Shown one piece after another: positions 17,715 through 26,850 of a stretch of 64,000 nt of DNA. Every line of letters starts with the position of its first letter. Within the stretch, counting starts at the first letter, position 1. The notes beneath the pieces were generated by a model. It saw nothing but the letters and a program-made list of their open reading frames with translations, ran no database searches and was not told the origin of the DNA. This DNA is from CAVSCR01 sp963726575 (lineage in GTDB: Bacteria > Actinomycetota > Actinomycetes > JAHEKZ01), in NCBI GenBank assembly GCA_963726575.1, contig CAVSCR010000003.1:62001-126000 (forward strand), written 5' to 3'. A program made the translations under genes and the position numbers.

Positions 17715-18452
17715 TCAGGGTGCGACCCGGCCGCTGGCCTGGAAAGCCGCGTGCGTCAGGGGCATCAGGGCGGCCCAGAAGACCTCCATCTGCTCCGCGA
17801 CCATCTCGATCTCGCGTTGGGGGAAGGAGGGGAAGTGCGAGTCCTCGTGCTTGGTCCGCAGCGACAAGAAGTTCATCAGCGAGCGCGCGTTCATGGTGAC
17901 GTACATCGACGAGTACGTGGCCACCGGCAGCACCCCGCGGGCCACCTCGCGGGCGATGCCCGCGGCCAGCATCTCCTGGTAGGCCGCGTAGGAGGTGGCG
18001 CACGCCGTCTTGGTCTGCTCGATAGCCACGGCGTGCTGTTCGGCCGAGCCGTCCACGAACTCGTAGTGGCCGGGCTTGCCCTGCTGCACAAGCTTGCGCT
18101 CTGGGCCCGGGACGTAGAACACCGGCCGCAGCTCGCGGTAACGACCGGACTCCTCGTTGTACGACGCGATGCGGTGCCGCATGAACTCGCGGAACACGAA
18201 GATCGGCGCCTGCACGTAGAACGTCATGGAGTTGTGCTCGAACGGTGAGCCGTGTCGGTCGCGCATCAAGAAGTTGATGAGGCCCGCGGAGCGGGTGGCG
18301 TCGTCATCGACGCCGGCGAGCGACTGTTCGCCCTGCGTCGACACGCGTGCGGCGAACAACACGTCGGCGTCGCGGGCAGCGGCCCGCACGAGTTCGACGG
18401 TGACGTCGCTGCGGAACTGGATCGGCAGGGCTTCGTCTGACACGGCGAACAC
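17715..18452 (-). CDS. thyX: FAD-dependent thymidylate synthase
   Basis: This protein of about 245 residues has the ThyX signature RHRIAS (Arg92-Ser97) followed by YNEESGRY, and the C-terminal LRTKHEDSHFP and QREIEMVAEQME. It makes dTMP using methylene-tetrahydrofolate and NADPH. The open frame extends far upstream to 19016 but is unlike coding sequence there. GTG 18452 and GTG 18443 are the plausible starts. Confidence 0.93.
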   Translation of the reverse strand: MFAVSDEALPIQFRSDVTVELVRAAARDADVLFAARVSTQGEQSLAGVDDDATRSAGLINFLMRDRHGSPFEHNSMTFYVQAPIFVFREFMRHRIASYNEESGRYRELRPVFYVPGPERKLVQQGKPGHYEFVDGSAEQHAVAIEQTKTACATSYAAYQEMLAAGIAREVARGVLPVATYSSMYVTMNARSLMNFLSLRTKHEDSHFPSFPQREIEMVAEQMEVFWAALMPLTHAAFQASGRVAP

Positions 18453-18493
18453 CCTAGCGACGGCTACTGACGGGCCGTGATCGGTGCAATAGT

Positions 18494-18518
18494 GAGGCCC
18501 TTCGGGGGAAGGCGCCTC
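18494..18518 (+). promoter_or_regulatory. Hairpin that buries the ribosome-binding site of the RDD-like gene
   Basis: GAGGCCCTTC pairs with GAAGGCGCCTC (one bulged base) across a GGGG loop. The hairpin ends directly at ATG 18519. The purine-rich GGGGGAAGG ribosome-binding site lies in the loop and 3' arm, so folding would hide it. This suggests translational control or an attenuator-like leader. Confidence 0.5.
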
Positions 18519-19079
18519 ATGGATCGCTACGTGATCGGCCAGCCCGCTGCCGGGCCTCGCACGAAGGCAGCGTTGATCACTTTCGCAGTGTCGCTGGCCG
18601 CAGCCGTCATCGTGGGCGGGTCGGCCTCCGTGTTCCTGCTTCTGATGGGCGACCGATCTGGCATGGACATGACCGGCACCGCGACGAGTTTCGTCGGGAC
18701 AGCACCAGTGGACAGCCTTCCGGTCCGCGTCGTCGCCGACATCGCAATCTGCGTCGCCATCGCGCTCGTCGCGTCTCGGATGGGTCGGGGTGCCGTCGGT
18801 GACAGTCTCTACGGCATCACCGCCGTCACCGGCGACGGGCAGCCGGCGCAGCGATCGCGAGTCGTCTTGAACGCGCTGCTGCCGATCGTGGTGTGGGTGG
18901 TGGCGCGCTTCCCGCTGAACAACTGGCTCGCCATCCTCGTCGTCACGGCACTCTGGCTGCCGGCGCTCGTGCGAGTCGACCGACGCAGCACCTTCTCGCT
19001 GCTCACCGGCACGCACTTTCAGGCGAGGGTGTCCGCGCCGGGGGTGCGGCGGGGGTGGGACCAGCCGGGCGCCGGATAG
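18519..19079 (+). CDS. RDD-like membrane protein
   Basis: This 186-residue protein has three or four hydrophobic segments: AALITFAVSLAAAVIVGG, VVADIAICVAIALVA, and a long one from NALLPIVVWVVA to LAILVVTALWL. The stretch GDSLYGITAVTGDGQPAQR resembles the loop of RDD-family proteins, and DRRSTFSLLTGT resembles their final motif. The function is unknown. It is divergent from thyX and among accessory genes. ATG 18519 is set by the GGGGGAAGG site. Confidence 0.6.
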   Translation: MDRYVIGQPAAGPRTKAALITFAVSLAAAVIVGGSASVFLLLMGDRSGMDMTGTATSFVGTAPVDSLPVRVVADIAICVAIALVASRMGRGAVGDSLYGITAVTGDGQPAQRSRVVLNALLPIVVWVVARFPLNNWLAILVVTALWLPALVRVDRRSTFSLLTGTHFQARVSAPGVRRGWDQPGAG

Positions 19080-19112
19080 CCGGCCGCGGACGTCGGCGGA
19101 TCCGCCTGACTA

Positions 19113-20210
19113 CTAGGGCCCAGCGAAGCGCTCGAGCGCGAAGCTCGCCGCGTCACCGGTGAGCGCGCGACCCTCGGCCAGATCGCCGAGCCACGCGCCG
19201 AACATCGGCAACCACTTGAAGCCCTCACCGGAGTCACCGCACCCGATCACCACGTCGCCGACGCGCCCGAGGGCGAACAGCGCGTCGGGTGAGTTGGTCC
19301 ACGTGCAGACCTCGGAGGTGACGATCGTCGGGTCGAAACCGGGGAACTCGCGACGAACCAGCTCGGCGGTTGCCTGCGCGCGATCCGGGTCGGGGGAACG
19401 GTCCAGACGCTCCGCGTCCCAGGTGCGGACCGGACCGTCCTGCCCGATCTTGTAGCCCACGCCCGGCGTCGGGAGGGCGTAGAAACCTTCGGCCTCTGCG
19501 TCGAAGTCGTGGACCAGGGTCGGGCGCTCCTCCCACCCCTCGGGCCCGCGCACGTAGGACACCTGCGAGACCTGCGGGCGCAGGTCGAGCTTCACGCCGA
19601 GCGGCGCCAGCAGCTCGGCCGCCCAAGGCCCGGCGGTCACCACCGCGACGTCCGCCGCATGCTCACCACGGTCGGTGTGCACCACCACTCCCCCTCCGGG
19701 GCGCGACTCGATGTCGAGCACCTGGGGGCCGACCACGAGCAGGCCTCCCGCGCGCACGAACCGCTCCGACTCCGCGGCGAGCGCCGAGGCGGCATGGACG
19801 ATGCCCGCTTCGGGCTGCCACACCGCAGCGAAGTCCGGCATCGGGCGCAGCTCCGGGAAGAGCTCGCGGCTGCGGACCGCGTCGATCTCGGAGGCTGTCA
19901 CTCCCTCGGCCTGCAGCGCCGCCAGCACCTGTAGCGCATTCTCACCGCGCCAGATCAACCCTTGGTGTCCGCGCAGCGCGCGGCCGGCATGAGCCTCGAG
20001 CTCCTCCCAGGCCCGGACCATCGCGCGAGCCAGCCGGACGCGTTCCCGGTCGGCGTGCGCGAACCGCCAGATCCGGGTGGCGCCAGGCGACGACGCGAAG
20101 CGGTTGCCCACGCCGAACCGATCGATGGCGCTGACCTGGTGACCCGCCTCGGCGAGGGCTCGCGCCGTCGGCAACCCCATGACACCGGTGCCCACCACGA
20201 CGACGCGCAT
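19113..20210 (-). CDS. FAD-dependent amine oxidase, monomeric sarcosine oxidase/MTOX type
   Basis: This 365-residue flavoprotein has a Rossmann fingerprint GTGVMG (residues 7-12) and SSPGATRIWRFAH, typical of the DAO/SoxA group. The cysteine in VCTWTNSPD near residue 300 lies where sarcosine oxidase binds FAD covalently, followed by CGDSGEGFKWLP. It probably oxidises an N-methyl or other secondary amino acid, giving H2O2 and aldehyde. The true substrate is unknown. It is divergent from a GNAT gene with a repeat element in between. Confidence 0.8.
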   Translation of the reverse strand: MRVVVVGTGVMGLPTARALAEAGHQVSAIDRFGVGNRFASSPGATRIWRFAHADRERVRLARAMVRAWEELEAHAGRALRGHQGLIWRGENALQVLAALQAEGVTASEIDAVRSRELFPELRPMPDFAAVWQPEAGIVHAASALAAESERFVRAGGLLVVGPQVLDIESRPGGGVVVHTDRGEHAADVAVVTAGPWAAELLAPLGVKLDLRPQVSQVSYVRGPEGWEERPTLVHDFDAEAEGFYALPTPGVGYKIGQDGPVRTWDAERLDRSPDPDRAQATAELVRREFPGFDPTIVTSEVCTWTNSPDALFALGRVGDVVIGCGDSGEGFKWLPMFGAWLGDLAEGRALTGDAASFALERFAGP

Positions 20211-20263
20211 GACCGGCCACCCTAGGCCCCGACCGGTGCCCTGCCACGGTCCGGTTCGGGGCG

Positions 20264-20347
20264 GATGACCCCAGGAAATGTTCTGCAAGAACAGGAGCAA
20301 CTCGTCACTGCTCCTGCACTTGCCGAAGCAATGCCGCGTTGCTTCGC
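20264..20347 (+). repeat. Three-hairpin interspersed repeat, copy 1
   Basis: This ~84-base element is shared with 51985-52068. It starts GATGACCCC and holds three successive stems: TGTTCT/AGAACA (3-base loop), GGAGCA/TGCTCC (9-base loop) and GAAGCAA/TTGCTTC (7-base loop). The first 52 bases differ from copy 2 at about six positions. It lies between two divergent genes (starts 20210 and 20377), unlike copy 2, so it looks like a dispersed element. Confidence 0.75.
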
Positions 20348-20376
20348 TGGGGGGTGGACCTGGGAGGATTCGCGTC

Positions 20377-20925
20377 ATGGCGGATGCAAGCGTTCGGCTG
20401 GCCCGGCTGGCCGACGTGCAGGCAGCCGCCGCCGCCCAGCTGCGCGCGTGGCAGGCCGACGGCGTTCTGCCGCCGGACGCCCTCGAGGGCCACGACGAGT
20501 CGGTGGTGGCCCGCGGCTGGGAACGCGCCGTCCTCGCTCCGCCGAGTCGTCGCCACCAGCTGCTCGTCGCGTTGGACGGTTCCGACGTCGTCGGCCTGGC
20601 CGCCATCGCACCGGCGACCGACCCCGACTGCAACCCCGAGACCGACACCGAGCTGCTCCTGCTGGTCGTCGACCCGGGGGCGCGGCATCAGGGTCACGGT
20701 TCCCGGCTGCTGGCGGCTGCCGCCCACCACGCAGCCGACGGCGGGGCCGAGCGTCTCTACGTGTGGGTGGCCGCCACCGACGACCTCCTGCGCGAGTTCC
20801 TGGACGTGGCCGGCTGGGCGGCCGACGGAGCCCACCGCACCCTCGACCGGTACGGCGACGAAGCGGTGCTGCTACGCCAGGTCCGGCTCGGCACCACGCT
20901 GGACCGCTCGCCGGACGCCGCGTGA
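20377..20925 (+). CDS. GNAT-family N-acetyltransferase
   Basis: This 182-residue protein has the GNAT core: strand LLLLVVDPGARHQGHGSRLL, which carries the acetyl-CoA-binding R/QxxGxG/A motif, and a following helix. The substrate is unknown. ATG 20377 excludes an N-terminal extension that would be encoded by the repeat. Its stop overlaps the azlC GTG by 3 bases, so it may be co-translated with the exporter genes. Confidence 0.85.
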   Translation: MADASVRLARLADVQAAAAAQLRAWQADGVLPPDALEGHDESVVARGWERAVLAPPSRRHQLLVALDGSDVVGLAAIAPATDPDCNPETDTELLLLVVDPGARHQGHGSRLLAAAAHHAADGGAERLYVWVAATDDLLREFLDVAGWAADGAHRTLDRYGDEAVLLRQVRLGTTLDRSPDAA

Positions 20926-21611
20926 CCCAAGCGGCTGCACCGCGCGAGAGCCGACGCGAGGTGCTGGTCGATGCCATGAGCATCGGCCTGGCCGTCGGCG
21001 CCTACGGCCTCTCATTCGGCGCGCTCGCCACCACGGCCGGGCTGACCTTCGGTCAGACGATCGCCTTGTCGTCGCTCACCTTCACCGGCGCCAGCCAGTT
21101 CGCCTTCATCGGGGTCGTCGCCTCCGGCGGCTCTTGGGTCGCGGCGATGCTGGCCGCCTGGTTCCTGGGCGTCCGAAACGCGCTGTACGGCCTGTCGCTC
21201 GCACCCCTGCTGCAGCTGCCTCGTTCGCACCGCCTCGTGGCCGCGCAGTTGGTGATCGACGAGACGACCGCAATGACCGTGAGTCGACCCCGTGCCCCCA
21301 CCGTGCGCCTCGCGTTCTGGGCCACTGGGATCAGCGTCTTCACCTGCTGGAACATCGCGACGATCCTGGGGGCGCTAGGGGCCCAGCAGATCGGCGACCC
21401 GCGCAAGCTCGGGCTCGACGCTGCGGTCGGGGCCGCCTTCCTCGCGCTGTTGTGGCCCCGGTTGAGCGACCGCACGGCTCGTCTCACCGCCGGTCTGGCC
21501 GCGCTGGTCGCCCTGGCCCTGACCCCGGTGCTCCCGCCGGGTGTGCCGGTCCTGGCCGGGGCAGTCGTCGCCCTCGTCGTGGCCTGGCCGACGCCGCGGG
21601 GGGCCGACTGA
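20922..21611 (+). CDS. azlC: AzlC-family branched-chain amino acid exporter subunit
   Basis: This 229-residue membrane protein has the AzlC pattern SIGLAVGAYGLSFGALA, FTGASQFAFIGV, FLGVRNALYGLS and a run of hydrophobic helices. AzlC and AzlD together export branched-chain amino acids or analogues. GTG 20922 overlaps the GNAT stop, and the stop shares its last base with the azlD start (TGATG). Confidence 0.9.
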   Translation: MTQAAAPRESRREVLVDAMSIGLAVGAYGLSFGALATTAGLTFGQTIALSSLTFTGASQFAFIGVVASGGSWVAAMLAAWFLGVRNALYGLSLAPLLQLPRSHRLVAAQLVIDETTAMTVSRPRAPTVRLAFWATGISVFTCWNIATILGALGAQQIGDPRKLGLDAAVGAAFLALLWPRLSDRTARLTAGLAALVALALTPVLPPGVPVLAGAVVALVVAWPTPRGAD

Positions 21612-21910
21612 TGTGGCCCGCGGTCCTGCTCACGTCGGCGGGCGCCTACCTGCTGAAGCTGACCGGGCTCTCGGTCCCGCACGACACCCTCGACCGTCCG
21701 CGCGTGCGCCGGATCGCAACGTTGGTACCGGTGGCCCTGTTGGCTGCCCTGACCGCGGTGCAGGTGTTCGCGTTCGGACGGCACCTGGTCATCGACGCGC
21801 GTGCCGCAGGTCTGGCCTACGCCGTCGTCGCGCTGCTGCTGCGCGCGCCGTTTCTCGTGGTCGTAGTGGGCGCCGCCGTGGTGGCCGCGGGCGTACGCGC
21901 GTTCCTCTGA
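21611..21910 (+). CDS. azlD: AzlD-family exporter subunit
   Basis: This 99-residue protein has about four hydrophobic helices and the AzlD pattern (LLTSAGAYLLKLTGL, LVPVALLAALTAVQVF, APFLVVVVGAAVVAAG). It is the small partner of AzlC and is fully coupled to it. It converges on dapB 10 bases away. Confidence 0.88.
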   Translation: MWPAVLLTSAGAYLLKLTGLSVPHDTLDRPRVRRIATLVPVALLAALTAVQVFAFGRHLVIDARAAGLAYAVVALLLRAPFLVVVVGAAVVAAGVRAFL

Positions 21911-21919
21911 CGAGGTCGA

Positions 21920-22672
21920 CTAGGTCGACGCGTCGAGCAGGTCGCCGAGTCCCACGGTGAGGCCGGGCCGGCTCGCAACCGAACGCACCGCGAGCAGAAC
22001 GCCGGGCATGAACGACTCGCGGTCGTAGGAGTCGTGGCGCAACGTCAACGACTCCCCCGGGCCGCCGAAGAGCACCTCCTCGTGGGCGGTGAGTCCGCGC
22101 AGCCGCACCGCGTGCACCGGCACTCCGTCGACGTCGGCCCCGCGGGCGCCGGGACGGGAAGTGGTGGTCGCGTCCGGTACCGGACCGAGCCCGGCCGCTG
22201 CTCGGACGCGTGCGATGGCCTCGGCGGTGGCCACTGCAGTGCCCGACGGCGCGTCGACCTTGTCCGGGTGGTGCAGCTCGATGATCTCGACCGACTCGAA
22301 GTGGCGCGCCGCCTGCTCGGCGAAGCGCTGGAGCAAGACCGCGCCCAACGCGAAGTTCGGCGCGACGACGACACCGACGTTGGGTTTCGTCACGAGCAAC
22401 GTGCGCAGGTCGTCCAGTCGGGTGGCGTCGTAGCCACTCGTTCCCACCACGCAGTGCAGTCCAGCGGCGACGGCTTCGCGTACGAGCGCGGGACTCACGT
22501 CGGGCCGGGTGAAGTCGACCAGCACCTGCGCGCCGCTCCCCACGGCATCGGCGACTGACGCGTCCTCATCAACCCGGGCGACCAGCTCGAGGTCTGGCGC
22601 CGCCTCGACGGCGGCACAGACCGTGCGTCCCATGCGACCGTCCGCGCCGGTGATGGCGACCTTGATGGTCAT
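21920..22672 (-). CDS. dapB: 4-hydroxy-tetrahydrodipicolinate reductase
   Basis: This 250-residue protein has the N-terminal NAD(P) motif ITGADGRMGR, VVGTSGYD, and the DapB signature ELHHPDKVDAPSGTA with the catalytic His-His-Lys region. It reduces the DapA product in lysine and diaminopimelate synthesis. The ATG overlaps the M16 peptidase stop by 4 bases, placing it in one unit with that gene and pnp. Confidence 0.95.
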   Translation of the reverse strand: MTIKVAITGADGRMGRTVCAAVEAAPDLELVARVDEDASVADAVGSGAQVLVDFTRPDVSPALVREAVAAGLHCVVGTSGYDATRLDDLRTLLVTKPNVGVVVAPNFALGAVLLQRFAEQAARHFESVEIIELHHPDKVDAPSGTAVATAEAIARVRAAAGLGPVPDATTTSRPGARGADVDGVPVHAVRLRGLTAHEEVLFGGPGESLTLRHDSYDRESFMPGVLLAVRSVASRPGLTVGLGDLLDAST

Positions 22673-24018
22673 GCGACGGCCCGGGAGAAGTCCCGGTCGG
22701 CCGCGAACGGCCCGATCACCGCCAGCGACGGGGAACCGCCGAGGACGACCCGCGCGACCTCGCGGATGTCGTCGGGAGTCACCGCGTCGATCCGGGCGAG
22801 CAGCTCCTCGACGCTCAGCAGCTCCCCGTATACGAGCTCGGCCTTGCCGATACGGCTCATCCGCGACCCGCTGTCCTCCAGACCCAGCACGAGGCCGCCA
22901 CGCATCTGGCCCTTGCCGCGGTCGAGCTCCTCGTCGGTGATGCCCTGGTGCACCACGTCATCGAGCTGCTCGCGGCACAGCGCCAGAACGTCGTCGACCT
23001 TGTTGGGCAGGCAGCCGGCGTAGATGCCGAACATGCCGGCGTCGGCGAACTGGGAGTTGTAGGAGTACACGGAGTACGCGAGCCCCCGCTTCTCGCGGAC
23101 CTCCTGGAACAGCCGGCTGGACATGCCGCCGCCGAGCGCTGCGTTGAGCACGCTCAGCGCATACCGCCGGTCATCGGTGCGGGCGAGTCCCGGCAGGCCG
23201 AGGACGAGGTTGGCCTGCTCGGTTGGGCGTTCCACGACGCCGACGGCCGACTTCGCCGACAAGGCGAGCTCGCCCGAGCGCGGTTGGGTCGGGACGGCGG
23301 TCGGGTCGATGTGCACCGCCGCGCGCTCGAATGCGGCAGCGACCTGCGCAACAACCTCGTCGTGATCGAGGTTGCCGGCCGCCGCCACCACGAGATGCTC
23401 GGGTCGGTACCACTTGCGGAAGTAACGCGCGATCGTGTCGCGCGGCAGTCCCTCGATGGAGTCGACGGTGCCGAGCACCGGACGACCCAGCGGCTGATCG
23501 CCGAACAGCAGTCGGGCGAAGTCATCGTGCACGGAGTCGGTCGCGTCGTCGTCGTGCATCGCGATCTCTTCCAGGATCACCCCGCGTTCGGACTCGACGT
23601 CGGCCGTGCGCAAGGTGGCCGAGGTGATCAGGTCCGTGACGATGTCCACGGCGGTAGCCATGTCGCTGTCGAGCACACGGGCGTAGAAGCAGGTGTACTC
23701 CTTGGTGGTGAACGCGTTCATCTCGCCACCGAGGCGGTCGATCGTCGCGCTCAGCTCCAGCGCCGAGCGCGTCTTCGTGCCCTTGAAGAGCAGGTGCTCC
23801 AGGTAGTGCGACGCACCGGCCTGAGCCGGTGTCTCGTCGCGGCTGCCTACGCCCACCCACACCCCGAACGACACCGACCGCACGGTCGGCATCGTCTCGG
23901 TGACCACCCGCAGCCCGCCCGGCAGGATCGTCCGTCGTACTGCTCCACCCTCGCCCCCGTCGAGCAGCGTGATGGTCGTGCCGGGCGGCTGCGCGTCGGC
24001 CGGGACCGGTCGGTCCAC
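22669..24018 (-). CDS. M16-family zinc metallopeptidase
   Basis: This 449-residue protein has the inverted zinc motif HxxEH (HYLEHLLFKG, residues 71-75) with the distal Glu in ESERGVILEEIAMH. It also has the second M16 domain, with the R/Y pair of active single-chain enzymes visible as GGGMSSRLFQEVREKRGLAYS. It resembles the mitochondrial processing peptidase and PqqF group. The gene follows pnp directly, a conserved actinobacterial linkage; the natural substrate is unknown. GTG start 2 bases after the pnp stop. Confidence 0.9.
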   Translation of the reverse strand: MDRPVPADAQPPGTTITLLDGGEGGAVRRTILPGGLRVVTETMPTVRSVSFGVWVGVGSRDETPAQAGASHYLEHLLFKGTKTRSALELSATIDRLGGEMNAFTTKEYTCFYARVLDSDMATAVDIVTDLITSATLRTADVESERGVILEEIAMHDDDATDSVHDDFARLLFGDQPLGRPVLGTVDSIEGLPRDTIARYFRKWYRPEHLVVAAAGNLDHDEVVAQVAAAFERAAVHIDPTAVPTQPRSGELALSAKSAVGVVERPTEQANLVLGLPGLARTDDRRYALSVLNAALGGGMSSRLFQEVREKRGLAYSVYSYNSQFADAGMFGIYAGCLPNKVDDVLALCREQLDDVVHQGITDEELDRGKGQMRGGLVLGLEDSGSRMSRIGKAELVYGELLSVEELLARIDAVTPDDIREVARVVLGGSPSLAVIGPFAADRDFSRAVA

Positions 24019-24020
24019 GG

Positions 24021-26237
24021 TCAGGCGTCGACCGTGGCCGGGGCGCTCGCCTCGTCGCTCTCGTCGAGCACCGGGACCAGCGACAGCTTGCCGCGGTCAT
24101 CGATGTCCTTGATCTGGACGCGGACCTTGTCGCCCACCTTCAGCACCTCTTCGACGCTGTCGATGCGCGGCTTTCCGGCCAACTTCTTGATCTCGGAGAT
24201 GTGCAGGAGACCGTCCTTGCCGGGGGTCAGCGAGACGAAGGCGCCGAACGTGGTGGTCTTGACCACTGTTCCGACATAGCGCTCGCCGATCTCGGGCATC
24301 GTCGGGTTCGCGATGGCATTGACCATGGCGCGGGCCGCCTCGGCCGACGGACCGTCGACTGCACCGATGTAGATGGTGCCGTCGTCCTCGATCGAGATGT
24401 CGGCCCCGGTCTCCTCCTGGATCGAGTTGATCATCTTGCCCTTGGGCCCGATCACCTCACCGATCTTGTCGACCGGGATCTTGACGCTGATCACGCGCGG
24501 GGCGTTCGGGGCCATCTCGTCGGGCTCGTTGATGGCCTCGGACATCACGTCCAGGATGGTCATGCGGGCGTCTCGGGCCTGGGTGAGCGCACCGGCGAGC
24601 ACACTGGCCGGGATGCCGTTGAGCTTCGTGTCCAGCTGCAGGGCGGTGACGAAGTCGCGGGTACCGGCGACCTTGAAGTCCATGTCGCCGAAGGCGTCCT
24701 CGGCGCCGAGGATGTCGGTCAGCGCGACGTACTGCATCTGACCGTCGACCTCGTCGGACACCAGGCCCATGGCGATTCCGGCGACCGGCGCCTTCAACGG
24801 CACACCGGCAGCGAGCAACGACATGGTGGAGGCGCAGACCGAGCCCATCGAGGTGGAGCCGTTGGAGCCGAGTGCCTCGGACACCTGACGGATGGCGTAC
24901 GGGAACTCCTCGCGCTTGGGCAGCACCGGCAGCAGGGCGCGCTCGGCGAGCGCACCGTGACCGATCTCGCGCCGCTTCGGCGAACCCACCCGACCGGTCT
25001 CACCGGTGGAGTAGGGCGGGAAGTTGTAGTTGTGCATGTACCGCTTGGTGCGCTCCGGTGCCAACGTGTCGAGCATCTGCTCCATGCGCAGCATGTTCAT
25101 GGTGGTGACGCCCATGATCTGGGTCTCGCCGCGCTCGAACAGCGCCGAGCCGTGAGCCAACGGCACCACACCGATCTCGGCGGAGAGCCGACGGATGTCG
25201 GTGGGCGTGCGGCCGTCGATCCGCACCTTGTCGCGCAGGATGCGCTGGCGTACCAACTTCTTGGTCACCGACCGGAACGCGGCGCTGATCTCCTTCTCGC
25301 GTCCCTCGAACTTCGGGGCCAACGACTCCAGAGCGTCAGCCTTGAGCGCATCGAGGGCAGCCTCGCGCTCCTGCTTGCCGGCGATCGTCAGCGCCTGGGT
25401 GAGCCCGTCGGTGACCGTGGAGGCGACGGCGTCGTACACGTCGTCCTGGTAGTCCAGGAAGAGCGGGAACTCCGCTGTCGGCTTGGCGGCCTTACCGGCC
25501 AGCTCGGCCTGGGCCTCGCACAGCACGCGGATGAACGGCTTGGCCGCCTCCAGACCCTGCGCCACGATGTCCTCGGTCGGCGCCTGAGCGCCGAGCTCGA
25601 CCAGGTCGAGCGTGCGGGTGGTGGCTTCGGCCTCGACCATCATGATCGCGACGTCGTCCTCGACGACCCGCCCGGCGACGACCATGTCGAACACGGCGTC
25701 CTCGAGCTGGGTGTGGGTCGGGAAGGCGACCCAGGTGCCCTCGATCAGCGCGACGCGGGTGGCGCCGATCGGGCCGCTGAAGGGGATGCCGGACAGCTGG
25801 GTCGACATGCTCGCCGCGTTGATCGCCACGACGTCGTAGAGGTCGTCGGGGTTCAACGACATGATCGTCTCGACGATCTGGATCTCGTTGCGCAGGCCCT
25901 TGACGAACGACGGGCGCAGCGGCCGGTCGATCAAGCGGCAGGTGAGGATCGCTTCCTCACCGGGACGTCCCTCGCGACGGAAGAACGAGCCGGGGATGCG
26001 ACCGACGGCGTACATGCGCTCCTCGACGTCGACCGTCAGTGGGAAGAAGTCGAGCTGGTCCTTGGGGTGCTTGGAGAACGTCGTGGCCGACAAGAGCATG
26101 GTGTCGTCGTCCAGGTACGCGACGGCCGAGCCGGCCGCCTGCCGGGCCAAGCGCCCGGTCTCGAAGGTGATGGTGCGGCGGCCGAACCGGCCGTTGTCGA
26201 TGACAGCTTCGCTGCTTTGAACGTCTAGACCCTCCAC
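24021..26237 (-). CDS. pnp: Polyribonucleotide nucleotidyltransferase (PNPase)
   Basis: This 738-residue phosphorolytic 3'-5' exoribonuclease has two RNase-PH domains (RRITITFETGRLA-like start; RTPTDIRRLSAEIGV), a linker domain, a KH domain (IGPKGKMINSIQEETG) and an S1 domain (GERYVGTVVKTTTFGAFVSL), in the normal order. In actinobacteria it also makes RNA tails. GTG 26237 is preferred to the longer frame because GAGAGGAG precedes it. It lies downstream of rpsO. Confidence 0.95.
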   Translation of the reverse strand: MEGLDVQSSEAVIDNGRFGRRTITFETGRLARQAAGSAVAYLDDDTMLLSATTFSKHPKDQLDFFPLTVDVEERMYAVGRIPGSFFRREGRPGEEAILTCRLIDRPLRPSFVKGLRNEIQIVETIMSLNPDDLYDVVAINAASMSTQLSGIPFSGPIGATRVALIEGTWVAFPTHTQLEDAVFDMVVAGRVVEDDVAIMMVEAEATTRTLDLVELGAQAPTEDIVAQGLEAAKPFIRVLCEAQAELAGKAAKPTAEFPLFLDYQDDVYDAVASTVTDGLTQALTIAGKQEREAALDALKADALESLAPKFEGREKEISAAFRSVTKKLVRQRILRDKVRIDGRTPTDIRRLSAEIGVVPLAHGSALFERGETQIMGVTTMNMLRMEQMLDTLAPERTKRYMHNYNFPPYSTGETGRVGSPKRREIGHGALAERALLPVLPKREEFPYAIRQVSEALGSNGSTSMGSVCASTMSLLAAGVPLKAPVAGIAMGLVSDEVDGQMQYVALTDILGAEDAFGDMDFKVAGTRDFVTALQLDTKLNGIPASVLAGALTQARDARMTILDVMSEAINEPDEMAPNAPRVISVKIPVDKIGEVIGPKGKMINSIQEETGADISIEDDGTIYIGAVDGPSAEAARAMVNAIANPTMPEIGERYVGTVVKTTTFGAFVSLTPGKDGLLHISEIKKLAGKPRIDSVEEVLKVGDKVRVQIKDIDDRGKLSLVPVLDESDEASAPATVDA

Positions 26238-26306
26238 GGGGTCTCCTCTCGCGTGACACGGGACGCCCCTGGGTGGCACGGAGGCGGTCAGCCGGTCTTC
26301 GATCGA

Positions 26307-26338
26307 GGTCCCCGGGGGCGTTGCAGCGCCCGAGGACC
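26307..26338 (-). promoter_or_regulatory. Hairpin in the rpsO-pnp intergenic leader
   Basis: Within the 205-base gap, GGTCC...GGACC encloses GGGCG/CGCCC around a TTGCAG loop. The rpsO-pnp gap of other bacteria carries a terminator and an RNase III hairpin used for PNPase autoregulation, and actinobacteria have a described pnp leader RNA motif. I cannot confirm a match to either. The rest of the gap shows nothing definite. Confidence 0.4.
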
Positions 26339-26442
26339 ACTACCGAGGACCGACGGATGGCCGCTGTTCCGCTGCGGGTCAGGGTCCCGGTTGGATGTGC
26401 AGTTGTCTGCCCGCCGGACGGCGGTCAGGGAAAAGCGCTGTA

Positions 26443-26712
26443 CTACCGGCGCAGGCCGAGCCGTTCGATGAGGGCTCGGTAGCGCTCGATGTCGACCTTC
26501 TGCAAGTAGTTGAGAAGGCGGCGACGTTGACCGACCAGCAACAGCAGGCCACGCCGGCTGTGGTGGTCGTGCTTGTGGGTCTTCAGGTGCTCGGTGAGGT
26601 CGGCGATCCGCCGCGACAACATGGCGACCTGGACCTCGGGGGAACCGGTGTCGCCCTCGGTGGTGGCGTACTCGGTCATGATCTGCTTCTTGGTGGCAGT
26701 GTCGAGCGACAC
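26443..26712 (-). CDS. rpsO: 30S ribosomal protein S15
   Basis: This 89-residue protein is full length with the S15 signature (GDTGSPEVQVAMLSRRI, HKHDHHSRRGL, LLVGQRRRLLNYL). It binds the central domain of 16S rRNA. It is directly upstream of pnp, as in most bacteria. Confidence 0.97.
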   Translation of the reverse strand: MSLDTATKKQIMTEYATTEGDTGSPEVQVAMLSRRIADLTEHLKTHKHDHHSRRGLLLLVGQRRRLLNYLQKVDIERYRALIERLGLRR

Positions 26713-26850
26713 GACTCTCCTTCGTAGGTCGTTGCGCGGCGCTCCGGGGCGGGTTCACCCGGGCATGACAGACCGCGGCCGGCATGACGGCGTCGCCAGG
26801 CTATCAGCGGCCCCGGGAGGCCACCTAACCGGCGAGCGGCGCACTCCTAT

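Noticed and set aside
17715..19016. A 433-residue version of ThyX
   Set aside because: The first ~190 residues are opposite the RDD-like gene and low-complexity; ThyX homology begins near 18450.
24201..26228. A 675-residue open frame on the plus strand opposite pnp
   Set aside because: It mirrors pnp in an antisense frame, is rich in Gly/Arg/His/Asp as expected of GC-rich shadows, and has no recognisable domain. pnp is certain.
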